Assembly: GCA_902801805.1 (NCBI GenBank)
Contig: CADCJP010000001.1
Span: 1 to 64,000 of the forward strand
Origin: an uncultured Erysipelotrichaceae bacterium
GTDB taxonomy: Bacteria > Bacillota_I > Bacilli_A > RFN20 > CAG-826
Reading direction: 5' to 3'
DNA length: 64,000 nucleotides
Position numbers and translations under genes: made by a program. Under the pieces are notes generated by a model. That model worked only from the letters and a program-made list of their open reading frames with translations. It was not told the origin of the DNA and searched no databases. Shown one piece after another: positions 17,182 to 25,760 of this stretch; position 1 is the first letter of the stretch; each line of letters starts with the position of its first letter.

Positions 17182-19254
17182 ATGGCTGAAAAAACAAAAA
17201 AGAGTTTTTTCGAGACGCGTTTGATGCGCTCGAGAATTAAAAGCAGAACTGTTTCTCTTTTCCCTGAAGCCGGATTGGGTTACTTATTAGGACCTATTTT
17301 AGCTTTATTCTGTAATGGTGTTGTTAATATTTGGTTAGTCCAATATTGGCACAACGTCATTGGCATGGGTTCATGGGGTAAATGGCTTGAAACAGTTATT
17401 CCATTAGCGTCTTCTATCATTATCATTATTGGTAACTTATTTGTCGGAAGATTAATGGAAAGAAAACCATCACTTGCTGGTAAAGCAAGACCACTTATCT
17501 TATTAGGTATGCCAGTTATCGCAATTGCGTTGGTATTACTATTCGTCTTCCCAGTTCCAGGTGCTGCTAAAGAAGAAACTGTTCTTCAAGGTCTCATCAC
17601 TGGTAACCCATCTATGGAAGGTGGATTAATGGCGTCAATCTTTGCCGCTGTTGGTTACAACTTATTCTACGCATTTGCTTGGCCATTATATTACACATCA
17701 CATAGTGCATTAGTTAACTTATCCACACGTGACGGTAGCAAACGTGGCTTATTAGGCACTGCTGTTATGGCGGCCCAATTAGGTGCTGCTGGTGTCTCTG
17801 GTATGTTCGGCGGTTTCTTCGTTGACATGTTACACTTAATGCCTGTTTATCGTTATTCTAATGAATACTCACTTGCACACGATCTCTTCGATGAAGCTGT
17901 CGTTAAGAAGATTCAATCAGGCGCAGTTCAACTATCAGATGTTAAGCCTGTCACAACTAGTGACTTCACCCAAGTTCAAAACTTAATGAAAGACAATGAA
18001 TACTTCATCGACGTCACTCGTGAATCCGCTAACCAAAAATGGTTCATCTTAATGATTGTCATGATCGTTGCCTTAATCATTGGTTGCTTATTAGAATACT
18101 TCTTCACACGTGAACGTATTACTGAAGAAAGTCTCAAGAATGCTGAAAGCAGAGGCGACGAAGTTAAAGAAACAAAGAAAGCTTCAATGGGTGAACAAGC
18201 CAGAGTTTGTTTAAAAGATAAATACTGGTGGATGCTCATGGCCTTCTGGTTCTTATATCAATTCGGTGGCATGATGAAGAATAACGGTATGTCATTCTTC
18301 TCTCAAGCTTATACCGGTAAATATTCCCTCTCCTCAATGATTAACACCGTTGGTGCTGTTCCAACCGCTGTTGGTATGGTGTTTGTCTGGCCATTAGCCG
18401 CGAAATTCACCAAATCTAAAGCCATCTCATTAGGTGGTATCGTTGCTGCGTTAGGTGCTGCTGCTGCCTTCTCTTGCTTAGGCTTAGTTGGTAACACAGA
18501 TGCTATCACAGGCGTATCCGTTGCTTCCTTCTGTATTAAAGCTTTAGGTACTGCTCCAGCTATGTATATCTCCTTAGCGTTAATGGCGAACATCTTAGAC
18601 CACCAAGAAGCAGTTCACGGTATTCGTACAGACGGCTTCTCCATGGCAGTCTATGGTTCCATCATGGTTGCTATGAGTGGTATTTGTAACGGTATCATCG
18701 TCGGTTTAGATAACGTTGTTACTTCCGATGCTGGTAAACGTTTCTTACACACCTTCTTATCATTCGGTGTTGAAGGTATCTGCTACGTCATTATCGCTAT
18801 CATGTTCTTCTTCATGAACGTTGAAAAATTCACCAACGTTGACAACAAAGCCATCGTTGCTGACCAAAAGGCTGAAGTTTTAGCCGCTAAAGGTAACTGG
18901 ATTGAACCAGATGAAAGATTAAGACTCGAAGAAGAAGAAAATAATCGTTTAGTCGAAGAAGCTAGAGTCGCAGAATTAAAAGAAAAATGCGAAAAGAAGG
19001 GCCTCAACTTTGAAGAAGAAAACGCTAAGTTCTTAGCGCAAAAAGCTGAAGCTGATCAAAAAGCCGCACAAAAGAAAGCTGATGCTGAAGCCAAGAAACA
19101 AGCTAAACTTGATGCCATGACTCCTGAACAAAGACAAGCCATGGAAGAAAAGGCTAAAGCCGCAAAAGCTAAACAAGAAGAAAAAGATGCTGCTGCCTTA
19201 GTCGAACTCAACAAGATTAGAGAAAGAGTTGGCAGACAAGCCGTTGCGGAATAA
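17182..19254 (+). CDS. GPH-type (MFS) sugar symporter with a long coiled-coil C-terminal tail
   Basis: A 690-residue transporter. The first ~560 residues have about twelve membrane helices and fit the glycoside-pentoside-hexuronide cation symporters (MelB/XylP type), with the loop VGRLMERKPSLAGKARP after an early helix. From about residue 570 to the end the chain is a highly charged, Ala/Glu/Lys-rich helix, likely a cytoplasmic coiled coil, that ordinary GPH transporters lack. The substrate cannot be read from the sequence. TTAGGAGGTCATT precedes the ATG, and a strong terminator follows, so the gene is a single transcription unit. Confidence 0.82.
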   Translation: MAEKTKKSFFETRLMRSRIKSRTVSLFPEAGLGYLLGPILALFCNGVVNIWLVQYWHNVIGMGSWGKWLETVIPLASSIIIIIGNLFVGRLMERKPSLAGKARPLILLGMPVIAIALVLLFVFPVPGAAKEETVLQGLITGNPSMEGGLMASIFAAVGYNLFYAFAWPLYYTSHSALVNLSTRDGSKRGLLGTAVMAAQLGAAGVSGMFGGFFVDMLHLMPVYRYSNEYSLAHDLFDEAVVKKIQSGAVQLSDVKPVTTSDFTQVQNLMKDNEYFIDVTRESANQKWFILMIVMIVALIIGCLLEYFFTRERITEESLKNAESRGDEVKETKKASMGEQARVCLKDKYWWMLMAFWFLYQFGGMMKNNGMSFFSQAYTGKYSLSSMINTVGAVPTAVGMVFVWPLAAKFTKSKAISLGGIVAALGAAAAFSCLGLVGNTDAITGVSVASFCIKALGTAPAMYISLALMANILDHQEAVHGIRTDGFSMAVYGSIMVAMSGICNGIIVGLDNVVTSDAGKRFLHTFLSFGVEGICYVIIAIMFFFMNVEKFTNVDNKAIVADQKAEVLAAKGNWIEPDERLRLEEEENNRLVEEARVAELKEKCEKKGLNFEEENAKFLAQKAEADQKAAQKKADAEAKKQAKLDAMTPEQRQAMEEKAKAAKAKQEEKDAAALVELNKIRERVGRQAVAE

Positions 19255-19270
19255 TCTAATTCTCAAAATT

Positions 19271-19299
19271 AAAGAGTGGTCTCGCACCACTCTTTTTGT
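19271..19299 (+). terminator. Terminator of the GPH symporter gene
   Basis: AAAGAGTGGT pairs perfectly with ACCACTCTTT around the five-base loop CTCGC and is followed by T-rich sequence. Confidence 0.9.
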
Positions 19300-20160
19300 T
19301 TACTTCTTTTTCGGAAGAATTAATAACATATGTGTTTCTTTTTTATATTGTTCGTAATCAGGTTTATAGCCTTTGAAGTGTCTTTCTTCCATCGGGATGG
19401 AAATAAAGATAAACATTAATAAGTTCACGACCGCTCCGACGATGAAGTGCCAGTAATTGAAGTGACTTAAGATTAAAGTTAACGCCACACCAAACCAGAT
19501 GGATATCTCTCCTAAGTAGTTAGGATGTCTAGAGTATTTCCACACACCTCTATTTAAGACTTCAGAACGATCTTTTCTAATCTTCACAAAGGCTTTCATT
19601 TGGGTGTCAGCGATGAATTCTAATAATGTACCTAAGACGATAACCGCTAAACCGATAATATCAATAACGGAAAATGCTTCGACACTTGCATAGGCAATCA
19701 CCGGTAATGTCGCTAAATAAACAACGAGGGTTGGGAACATACAAATACCAAAGAGATTAACGACTTGGTAGAACTTACCACTTTTCTCTTTGAGCATTCT
19801 ATATCTCCAGTCCACATAGTCTAAAGAATGAAAACCAATAATAAAGTTCATGGTTAAACGTGCGGAATACAAGATAATGGCCACTAATAAGAGGATTGTA
19901 CCAACGTGCCAGTTATTATTTTTAATTAATAAGCATAAATAGATGACTAACGTTTGAAGCGACCAATATGGGTCATAGGCGGAAGCAGTTCTAAGAACCA
20001 CACCACTAGCCCACACTAGAACAGTGGCACTGACATCAGCAATTAATATTGCTAAGTAGTCATTCATTACATCGCTTAAAACAACATATAGGAAAATACC
20101 TAACGCTATTGCAGCGGCATAAACGACTAATAAAGCTGATAAACCAATTACTCTTTTCAC
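19300..20160 (-). CDS. DUF1295 / steroid 5-alpha-reductase-like membrane enzyme
   Basis: A 286-residue protein with about eight membrane helices. The C-terminal half has the DUF1295 signature: YRMLKEKSGKFYQ, later VLNRGVWKYSRHPNYLGEI, then EERHFKGYKPDYEQY. This is also the shape of integral-membrane NAD(P)H-dependent reductases and isoprenylcysteine methyltransferases. A lipid or isoprenoid substrate is likely but not readable. Translation starts with GTG at 20160. TATAAT ends seven bases before it, so the predicted mRNA starts at or next to the GTG. Confidence 0.82.
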   Translation of the reverse strand: MKRVIGLSALLVVYAAAIALGIFLYVVLSDVMNDYLAILIADVSATVLVWASGVVLRTASAYDPYWSLQTLVIYLCLLIKNNNWHVGTILLLVAIILYSARLTMNFIIGFHSLDYVDWRYRMLKEKSGKFYQVVNLFGICMFPTLVVYLATLPVIAYASVEAFSVIDIIGLAVIVLGTLLEFIADTQMKAFVKIRKDRSEVLNRGVWKYSRHPNYLGEISIWFGVALTLILSHFNYWHFIVGAVVNLLMFIFISIPMEERHFKGYKPDYEQYKKETHMLLILPKKK

Positions 20161-20167
20161 GTTGCTT

Positions 20168-20173
20168 ATTATA
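20168..20173 (-). promoter_or_regulatory. -10 box placed seven bases before a GTG start
   Basis: TATAAT followed by AAGCAAC and then GTG 20160 on the minus strand. There is no Shine-Dalgarno sequence; leaderless initiation on GTG is predicted. Confidence 0.6.
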
Positions 20174-20189
20174 TAGAAACTTAAATAAA

Positions 20190-20217
20190 CAAAAAAGCAT
20201 CTCTTTTTCGAGATGCT
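20190..20217 (-). terminator. Terminator of the glycosyltransferase pair
   Basis: AGCATCTC (20196-20203) pairs with GAGATGCT (20210-20217), followed on the minus strand by a T run. Confidence 0.88.
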
Positions 20218-20226
20218 CTATAAGTT

Positions 20227-21183
20227 TTACTTATCTTCACCGCTTATTTCTTCAATAAAGTAATGTGGTCTCTTCTTCACTTCGATATTAATCTTACTGA
20301 CATATAAGCCAATAAAGGCAATCGCGAGTAAGATAATTCCCGTCATTAACGCTAAAGAAGGGAAGAGATAATATTCAATACGATAATTAAGCACTTTAGT
20401 GAGATGTAAAATCATAAAGACAATCATCATAGTAACGGATAAACAGCTTAAGAAGGCACCAAATCTAGCGATATATGAGATTGGTTTACTTGAGAAAGAA
20501 GAGATACCATCTAAGGCTAAAGTCATCATCTTACTCATTGAGTAATGAGTTTCGCCTTGTTTTCTTTCAAGTCTACGATATTCAACCTTGCTTGATGGGA
20601 ATCCCACTTGTGGCACTAAACCACGAAGGAATAAGTTAGCCTCATGATATTCAAGTAATGCCCCTAAAGCACGATAGGAAATTAAACGGAAATCCGCGGC
20701 GTTTTCAATTAATTCGACACCTAAGTGACGCATTAATTTATAGTAGGCATTCGCGGTGCTCTTTTTAAAGAACTTATCAGTGCTTCGATTATTACGGACA
20801 CCATAGACAATATCATTGCCCTTATAATGTTCCGCGATCATTTCTTTAGTCACAGTAATATCGTCTTGTAAATCAACATCCATGGTAATGGTAAAGTCCG
20901 CTTTCTTTTCATAAGCGTATCTTAAGCCTGCTTCCACAGCGTATTGATGACCTTTATTACGGGATAACTTTAAACCAATAACTCTTTCTTCTTTATTGGA
21001 TAATTCTTTAATGATGGACCATGTTTTATCTTTAGAACCATCATCAACAAAGATCAATCGAGAATCTTTAGAAATGAATTCCTCATCAACGAAAGTATTA
21101 AACATTTCGGAGATTGTTACAAAAGAGTTAGGCAAGCATGCCTCTTCGTTATAGCAAGGGAAGATCCAATATAGTGTTTTCAT
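20227..21183 (-). CDS. Family 2 glycosyltransferase, GtrB/DPM1-like
   Basis: A 318-residue enzyme: an N-terminal GT-A fold with FPCYNEE, FVDDGSKDKTW and TMDVDLQDD (the D-x-D region), then two C-terminal membrane helices. This architecture belongs to polyprenyl-phosphate hexosyltransferases (GtrB, ArnC, DPM1), which load a sugar on undecaprenyl phosphate on the inner face of the membrane. The upstream gene, two bases away, encodes a large multi-pass protein that could be the GT-C enzyme using that lipid-linked sugar outside. GGAGGTAGTT precedes the ATG. Confidence 0.9.
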   Translation of the reverse strand: MKTLYWIFPCYNEEACLPNSFVTISEMFNTFVDEEFISKDSRLIFVDDGSKDKTWSIIKELSNKEERVIGLKLSRNKGHQYAVEAGLRYAYEKKADFTITMDVDLQDDITVTKEMIAEHYKGNDIVYGVRNNRSTDKFFKKSTANAYYKLMRHLGVELIENAADFRLISYRALGALLEYHEANLFLRGLVPQVGFPSSKVEYRRLERKQGETHYSMSKMMTLALDGISSFSSKPISYIARFGAFLSCLSVTMMIVFMILHLTKVLNYRIEYYLFPSLALMTGIILLAIAFIGLYVSKINIEVKKRPHYFIEEISGEDK

Positions 21184-21185
21184 AA

Positions 21186-23342
21186 CTACCTCCAGAAGTT
21201 TAACTCATGACCGAGATGATAATAGAAACGTGTATATGCCCAGTCTAATGCACCAGCGTGATGAGTTAACATTGGTACGTAGACAAAGATAACACAAATA
21301 GTGACAAAGGACGAGAATAAAAGATTGCCGACTAAGAAACCGAATATTCCTTTTTGGAGTCTTTCGTTTTCTGTTTTGCTATATTGTTTAGCGATTAAAA
21401 GAATCGCAAAGAAAGTTAATGGCCAAGCAAAATCAGAGAAATATCTAGTCGCATAACCACTTTGCCATGTAATAGCGACTTGAATAAATGGAATGATGAC
21501 ACAAGGTAGCCATCTTAAGAATAAATGTTCTAATCTTTCTTTACCTGTGGCTTTATTGATAAATGGTAAAACGAATACTAACCAAAGGATTGGCATACGG
21601 ATGAATAAACCCACTGAGGATGAGGTTTCAAAGAAGTAATACGCCCCTCCAAACTTGATATTCGCTCCATACATGAAGTAAGAGTTTGCAGTAGGAATTG
21701 GTAAACCAAATAAGAAGTTATATAAAGAAGTAAGCACATTACCGAAATGGAATGGCATATTCTTAAAGTCTGCAATTGTTAATGAGTATTCGATACCAAA
21801 ATCAAAGAAGGAACCAAATCTTAAATAGTTATAGATGCATTGGACACCACCAAAGACAGCGTAAGGCACTAAGGAGCAGACAAAGAAGAGAATAATATCT
21901 TTCTTTTGCATCTCTTTACGGTTCTTAAAGAAGTAGAAACCAAGATAAATGAGATGACAGACAGCATATAACGCCATTGTGGCGCGCGATAAGACCGCTA
22001 AAGCGCCCCATAGAGACGCGAAAACCAAATGGTAAGTAAAATACTTCTTATCTTCTTTTTTAAATAAGATACCGCCTGAAACAAGGTGATAAAGCATAAT
22101 CATCATGCACATATAAGCGGAACTTGTGCTCACTTCATAGAAATATGGTCTAGTTAAGTTAAATAAGCAGCCACATCCTAAGAACAGTAAAGCGTATAAG
22201 GTATACTTCATCGCTAATGGGAGAGGTTTATCCTTAAATAAAATCTTAAGCATGCGGTCATAGGCTAATGTCATAAAGACAACACCGATAATCGTAAATA
22301 GCAATACACCATAAGCATCGTATAAATACTGACCGAATATTAATCTAAATGGTAAGAAGAGTAAGAATACTGGAGTAATGCCATAATATGAATAGTATTT
22401 ACCGTTATAGAGCAAGTGGTCCCATAAATAGGAAACCCCACCACGCATATTAGGATCATATGGATTAGATAAGGCTAGTAATGCTTCGCTTGGTTTCTCA
22501 TCTAAATAGACATGCCCTTTCATAAAGGCATCCACTAGTTCTTTAGATATCTGGGTACCATAGTCTTTATTGCAGAAGGCATTTTCAAAATGACCAAAGA
22601 AAGCAAACAAGGCCACAACAATAGCGATTGGTATGATATACATTAATGCATCTAAAACAATCTTCTTCCACGACTTACCTGTTTGTTCCTTACGGTCTTT
22701 AAATAAACAGACTGGGAAATAGATTAAAGAGGCCGCTCCTAAAAGAAGGAGGACTCTTGCCCATGAAAAATGGAATGGGATTCTATAGTTAACACCAACT
22801 TTGCCTAAACTAAACTTAAGATTTTCTCCGCCACCATAGTTACCGACATTAAACATGCGGATTGTGACACTATCAACAGCGTGATTAAAATCAGTCACAA
22901 AATATTTTGTGTGTTCATCACCAGGAATGATTTCTAAACTATCAGAAGAATTGATAACTATAGGACTTGCCCCATCGGTATAAGCACCTTTAACTTCAAA
23001 CATGTAGCGGTACGCTGCTGGATCATCAAAATTAATATCAAAATAAATAGTTTTAACTTCAGTTCGTTCACTAAACTCCACTTTGAACGTTGGATAATTA
23101 CTCGTGTTCATTGTGTAGATAGTTTTATTATCTTTATCTTTTTCTTCACTCTTTGTGGTGTCACTTGTAATAACTTCGCTAATTGCGATATCTTGCTTAA
23201 CACCTCTACTTTGATAAACACGATAATTAAAAGCAGTGCTTTCAATAATAGCGATAGAAGCAAAAATGGCTAGAAAGATAGTAATTCTTCTAGCAATCTT
23301 GTTTTTCCAAAAAGATCTAATCTTTTCAAATAATTTTTTCAT
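21186..23342 (-). CDS. Multi-pass membrane protein, probable GT-C glycosyltransferase
   Basis: A 718-residue protein. One N-terminal helix (residues ~18-38) is followed by a ~150-residue polar, probably external beta-rich domain, then about eleven membrane helices. A GT-C role is inferred from the size, the helix pattern and the coupled GtrB-like gene; I see no certain D-D/E catalytic pair. It would transfer sugars from polyprenyl phosphate to a surface polymer or protein. TATAAT lies eight bases before the ATG, with AGGGAAGC between, so the leader is at most a few bases. Confidence 0.7.
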   Translation of the reverse strand: MKKLFEKIRSFWKNKIARRITIFLAIFASIAIIESTAFNYRVYQSRGVKQDIAISEVITSDTTKSEEKDKDNKTIYTMNTSNYPTFKVEFSERTEVKTIYFDINFDDPAAYRYMFEVKGAYTDGASPIVINSSDSLEIIPGDEHTKYFVTDFNHAVDSVTIRMFNVGNYGGGENLKFSLGKVGVNYRIPFHFSWARVLLLLGAASLIYFPVCLFKDRKEQTGKSWKKIVLDALMYIIPIAIVVALFAFFGHFENAFCNKDYGTQISKELVDAFMKGHVYLDEKPSEALLALSNPYDPNMRGGVSYLWDHLLYNGKYYSYYGITPVFLLFLPFRLIFGQYLYDAYGVLLFTIIGVVFMTLAYDRMLKILFKDKPLPLAMKYTLYALLFLGCGCLFNLTRPYFYEVSTSSAYMCMMIMLYHLVSGGILFKKEDKKYFTYHLVFASLWGALAVLSRATMALYAVCHLIYLGFYFFKNRKEMQKKDIILFFVCSLVPYAVFGGVQCIYNYLRFGSFFDFGIEYSLTIADFKNMPFHFGNVLTSLYNFLFGLPIPTANSYFMYGANIKFGGAYYFFETSSSVGLFIRMPILWLVFVLPFINKATGKERLEHLFLRWLPCVIIPFIQVAITWQSGYATRYFSDFAWPLTFFAILLIAKQYSKTENERLQKGIFGFLVGNLLFSSFVTICVIFVYVPMLTHHAGALDWAYTRFYYHLGHELNFWR

Positions 23343-23350
23343 GCTTCCCT

Positions 23351-23356
23351 ATTATA
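23351..23356 (-). promoter_or_regulatory. -10 box of the glycosyltransferase operon
   Basis: TATAAT on the minus strand, eight bases before ATG 23342. The predicted transcript starts one or two bases before the start codon. Confidence 0.6.
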
Positions 23357-23425
23357 TACGCGAGAAAATTAGCAAGCAATAAGCATTGCTAACCGCTCTC
23401 TACATAATAAGACGTTTAAAAATCT

Positions 23426-23466
23426 AAAAACCGCTAATTAAAAACAACGTTTTTTCTTATTGCGGT
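23426..23466 (-). terminator. Possible terminator at the end of the D-lactate dehydrogenase gene
   Basis: On the minus strand ACCGC and GCGGT flank an inner AAAAACGTTGTTTTT hairpin, and TTTTT follows. The hairpin includes the stop codon and last residues. The two-tier structure makes it less certain than the others. Confidence 0.45.
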
Positions 23467-24478
23467 AACAGTTGGCCTTATCTTTCACTTTTTCACAGTG
23501 GTAGCAGAGTTCATTCATGATTAATTCGTTAGAGAAATATTCATCCATATTCTTCACTGTGGTTGAGGCAATGTTATCAAGGGCTTCTTTTGTTAAATAG
23601 GCTTGATGGGATGTAATTATCACATTTGGAAGAGAGATTAATAAGGCTAAAACATCATCGTTAATAATCTTAAAGGAATTATCGTGATAGAAGAGGTTGG
23701 CTTCTTCTTCATAGACGTCTAAACCAACCGCACCAATCTTCTTTTCTTTTAAGCCATCAAGTAAGGCTTTGGAATCAATTAAGCCACCACGTGATGTATT
23801 AATAATCATCACGCCGTCTTTCATCTTCTCTAATGAAGCATGATTAATCATATGATGATTTTCTTGGGTTAACGGGCAGTGTAAGGAGATGATGTCACTT
23901 CTCTTATAAAGTTCATCTAATGAAACGTATTCATAACCACTATCAGGAATTGGGAATGGGTCGTAGCAGATGACATGCATACCAAATCCTTTAGCGATGT
24001 CCATAAAGACACGACCGATTTTACCAGTACCAACAACACCGACTGTTTTATCATGTAAATCAAAACCGGTTAATGATTCTAAGTTAAAATTAAAATCACG
24101 GCTTCTAATATAAGCTTTATGAATATGACGGTTAAGAGAAAGAATCAACGCAAAAGCGTGTTCCGCGATAGCGTATGGTGAATAAGCTGGCACTCTAGCG
24201 ATATGGATCTTATTTCTATAAGCCGCTTGTAAATCAACATTGTTATAACCAGCGCATCTTAAGAAAACACCATGGATATCGTTTTCTTTTAACTTATTTA
24301 AAACATTTTCGTTTAATTCATCGTTAACAAAGCACACCACTGCATCAAAGCCATTGGCGAGTTTTGCGGTATGTTCATTTAATAAGTCTTTAAAATAAGT
24401 GAATTCATACTTATCGCTATACTTATTAAAGGCTTCTTTGTCGTACTTCTTAGTGTCAAATACTGCAATTCTTTTCAT
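23438..24478 (-). CDS. D-lactate dehydrogenase (D-2-hydroxyacid dehydrogenase family)
   Basis: A 346-residue enzyme reducing pyruvate to D-lactate with NADH, or a close 2-hydroxyacid relative. GVVGTGKIGRVFMDIA is the Rossmann loop, INTSRGGLID carries the substrate-binding Arg, GLDVYEEE the catalytic-dyad Glu and ITSHQAYLT the catalytic His. HQA(Y/F)LT is typical of the D-LDH branch. The last ~25 residues form a Cys- and Lys-rich tail with four cysteines (C-x2-C, then two more) after NELC, which looks like an added metal or redox site. TAATAT lies six bases before the ATG, again without a ribosome binding site. Confidence 0.9.
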   Translation of the reverse strand: MKRIAVFDTKKYDKEAFNKYSDKYEFTYFKDLLNEHTAKLANGFDAVVCFVNDELNENVLNKLKENDIHGVFLRCAGYNNVDLQAAYRNKIHIARVPAYSPYAIAEHAFALILSLNRHIHKAYIRSRDFNFNLESLTGFDLHDKTVGVVGTGKIGRVFMDIAKGFGMHVICYDPFPIPDSGYEYVSLDELYKRSDIISLHCPLTQENHHMINHASLEKMKDGVMIINTSRGGLIDSKALLDGLKEKKIGAVGLDVYEEEANLFYHDNSFKIINDDVLALLISLPNVIITSHQAYLTKEALDNIASTTVKNMDEYFSNELIMNELCYHCEKVKDKANCYRNKKKRCF

Positions 24479-24484
24479 ATTTTA

Positions 24485-24490
24485 ATATTA
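24485..24490 (-). promoter_or_regulatory. -10-like box before the D-lactate dehydrogenase
   Basis: TGGTAATAT (extended -10 form) on the minus strand ends six bases before ATG 24478; no Shine-Dalgarno sequence is present. Confidence 0.45.
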
Positions 24491-24494
24491 CCAC

Positions 24495-24530
24495 AAAAGA
24501 AAAAAGAAAAGACCGAATGTGCTCGGTCTT
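24495..24530 (-). terminator. Terminator of the oppBCDF operon
   Basis: GACCGA (24511-24516) pairs with TCGGTC (24523-24528), followed on the minus strand by TTTTCTTTTTTCTTTT. It begins at the oppF stop codon. Confidence 0.88.
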
Positions 24531-25758
24531 ATTTCTTTTCGTTAATTACCTTGCGGTATTTTTCCATCTCTTCACTATTGGCCATAACGAAGTGTCCAGG
24601 AATGATTTCTTGTAATGAAGGAGCTTCCTTTGAATAATCATGCTCATTAGCAGGATTATAGATGTATCTCTTTCTTTCCTTTTCGCTTAATGGATCTGGC
24701 TTAGGAATGGCGGATAATAACGCTCTGGTATATGGGTGTAATGGATGAGCGAATAATTCATCGCTGCTCGCTAATTCAACGATATTACCGAAGTACATAA
24801 CTGCGATTCTATCGCAGAAGTACTTAACAACGGATAAGTCGTGAGCAATGAACATGATGGTTAAGCCCATTTCTTCTTTTAAGCTATTCAATAAGTTGAT
24901 GATTTGCGCTCTAATGGAGACGTCCAAAGCGGAAATTGGTTCGTCACAGATTAAGAAATCTGGATTCATAATTAACGCTCTAGCAATACCAATACGTTGT
25001 CTTTGACCACCAGAGAATTCGTGTGGGTAACGAGAAGCGTATTCTGGAAGTAAGCCCACTCTCACTAAGGCGTCTTTAACTTTTTGTTGGTTTTCAAACT
25101 TATTGTATTGACCTTGGATGTGAAGACCTTCTTGAATGATATCTTCAACAGTCATACGTGGGTCTAAGGAGTCAACAGGATCTTGGAAGATCATTTGCAT
25201 CTTAGACATTAACTTCTTATCAACGTGAGAATTGTCGTAGTTATGTTGTTTGATCTTTTCTTTTTCGCATTTAACAAGGGCATCGATGTCTTCTTTGATC
25301 TGTTGAATCTTACTAGCGTATTCTGCTTTAATTTTAGCGGTTTCACTAGCGACAAAGTCGGCATTGCCTTGTTCATCCGCAAGAGCGCGAATTCTTTCGG
25401 TCATTTCGACTTGTAATTCGGCAATCTTACGTTTAGCTTTAATTCTCTTCCATTTGATTTCTTTTTCATTCCATCTATTGCCAGCGACAATACGATAGCC
25501 TTTGAAATAAACAGAACCAGAAGTAGCTTTGTATAATCTGATTAAGGTTCTACCAGTTGTGGTTTTACCACAGCCAGATTCACCAACGACACCGAAGCAT
25601 TCACCTTTTTTAATATCAAAGCTGACATTGTGAACGGCTTTAGTGACGAAAGCGCCTTTACCATGACCGAACTTAAAGAATTGCTTTAAGTGTCTGACTG
25701 ATAATTCGATGTTATTTTCCACTAATTCAGGAAGGTATGTAACTGTTCTTTTAGCCAT
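24529..25758 (-). CDS. oppF: Oligopeptide ABC transporter ATPase OppF with a helical insertion
   Basis: A 409-residue ATPase. Walker A is GESGCGKTT (residues ~59-67), the Q-loop is MIFQDPVDSLDPRM (~189-202), the signature SGGQRQRIGIA and Walker B LICDEP follow, then the D-loop SALD and switch His AHD. A charged helical segment of about 90 residues (~92-180) is inserted between Walker A and the Q-loop, where relatives have only a short loop. The C-terminal oligopeptide-ABC tail is present (IIPGHFVMAN), but the cysteines usual there are absent. It powers peptide import with OppD on the inner membrane face, and lies two bases after oppD. Confidence 0.92.
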   Translation of the reverse strand: MAKRTVTYLPELVENNIELSVRHLKQFFKFGHGKGAFVTKAVHNVSFDIKKGECFGVVGESGCGKTTTGRTLIRLYKATSGSVYFKGYRIVAGNRWNEKEIKWKRIKAKRKIAELQVEMTERIRALADEQGNADFVASETAKIKAEYASKIQQIKEDIDALVKCEKEKIKQHNYDNSHVDKKLMSKMQMIFQDPVDSLDPRMTVEDIIQEGLHIQGQYNKFENQQKVKDALVRVGLLPEYASRYPHEFSGGQRQRIGIARALIMNPDFLICDEPISALDVSIRAQIINLLNSLKEEMGLTIMFIAHDLSVVKYFCDRIAVMYFGNIVELASSDELFAHPLHPYTRALLSAIPKPDPLSEKERKRYIYNPANEHDYSKEAPSLQEIIPGHFVMANSEEMEKYRKVINEKK

Positions 25759-25760
25759 AA

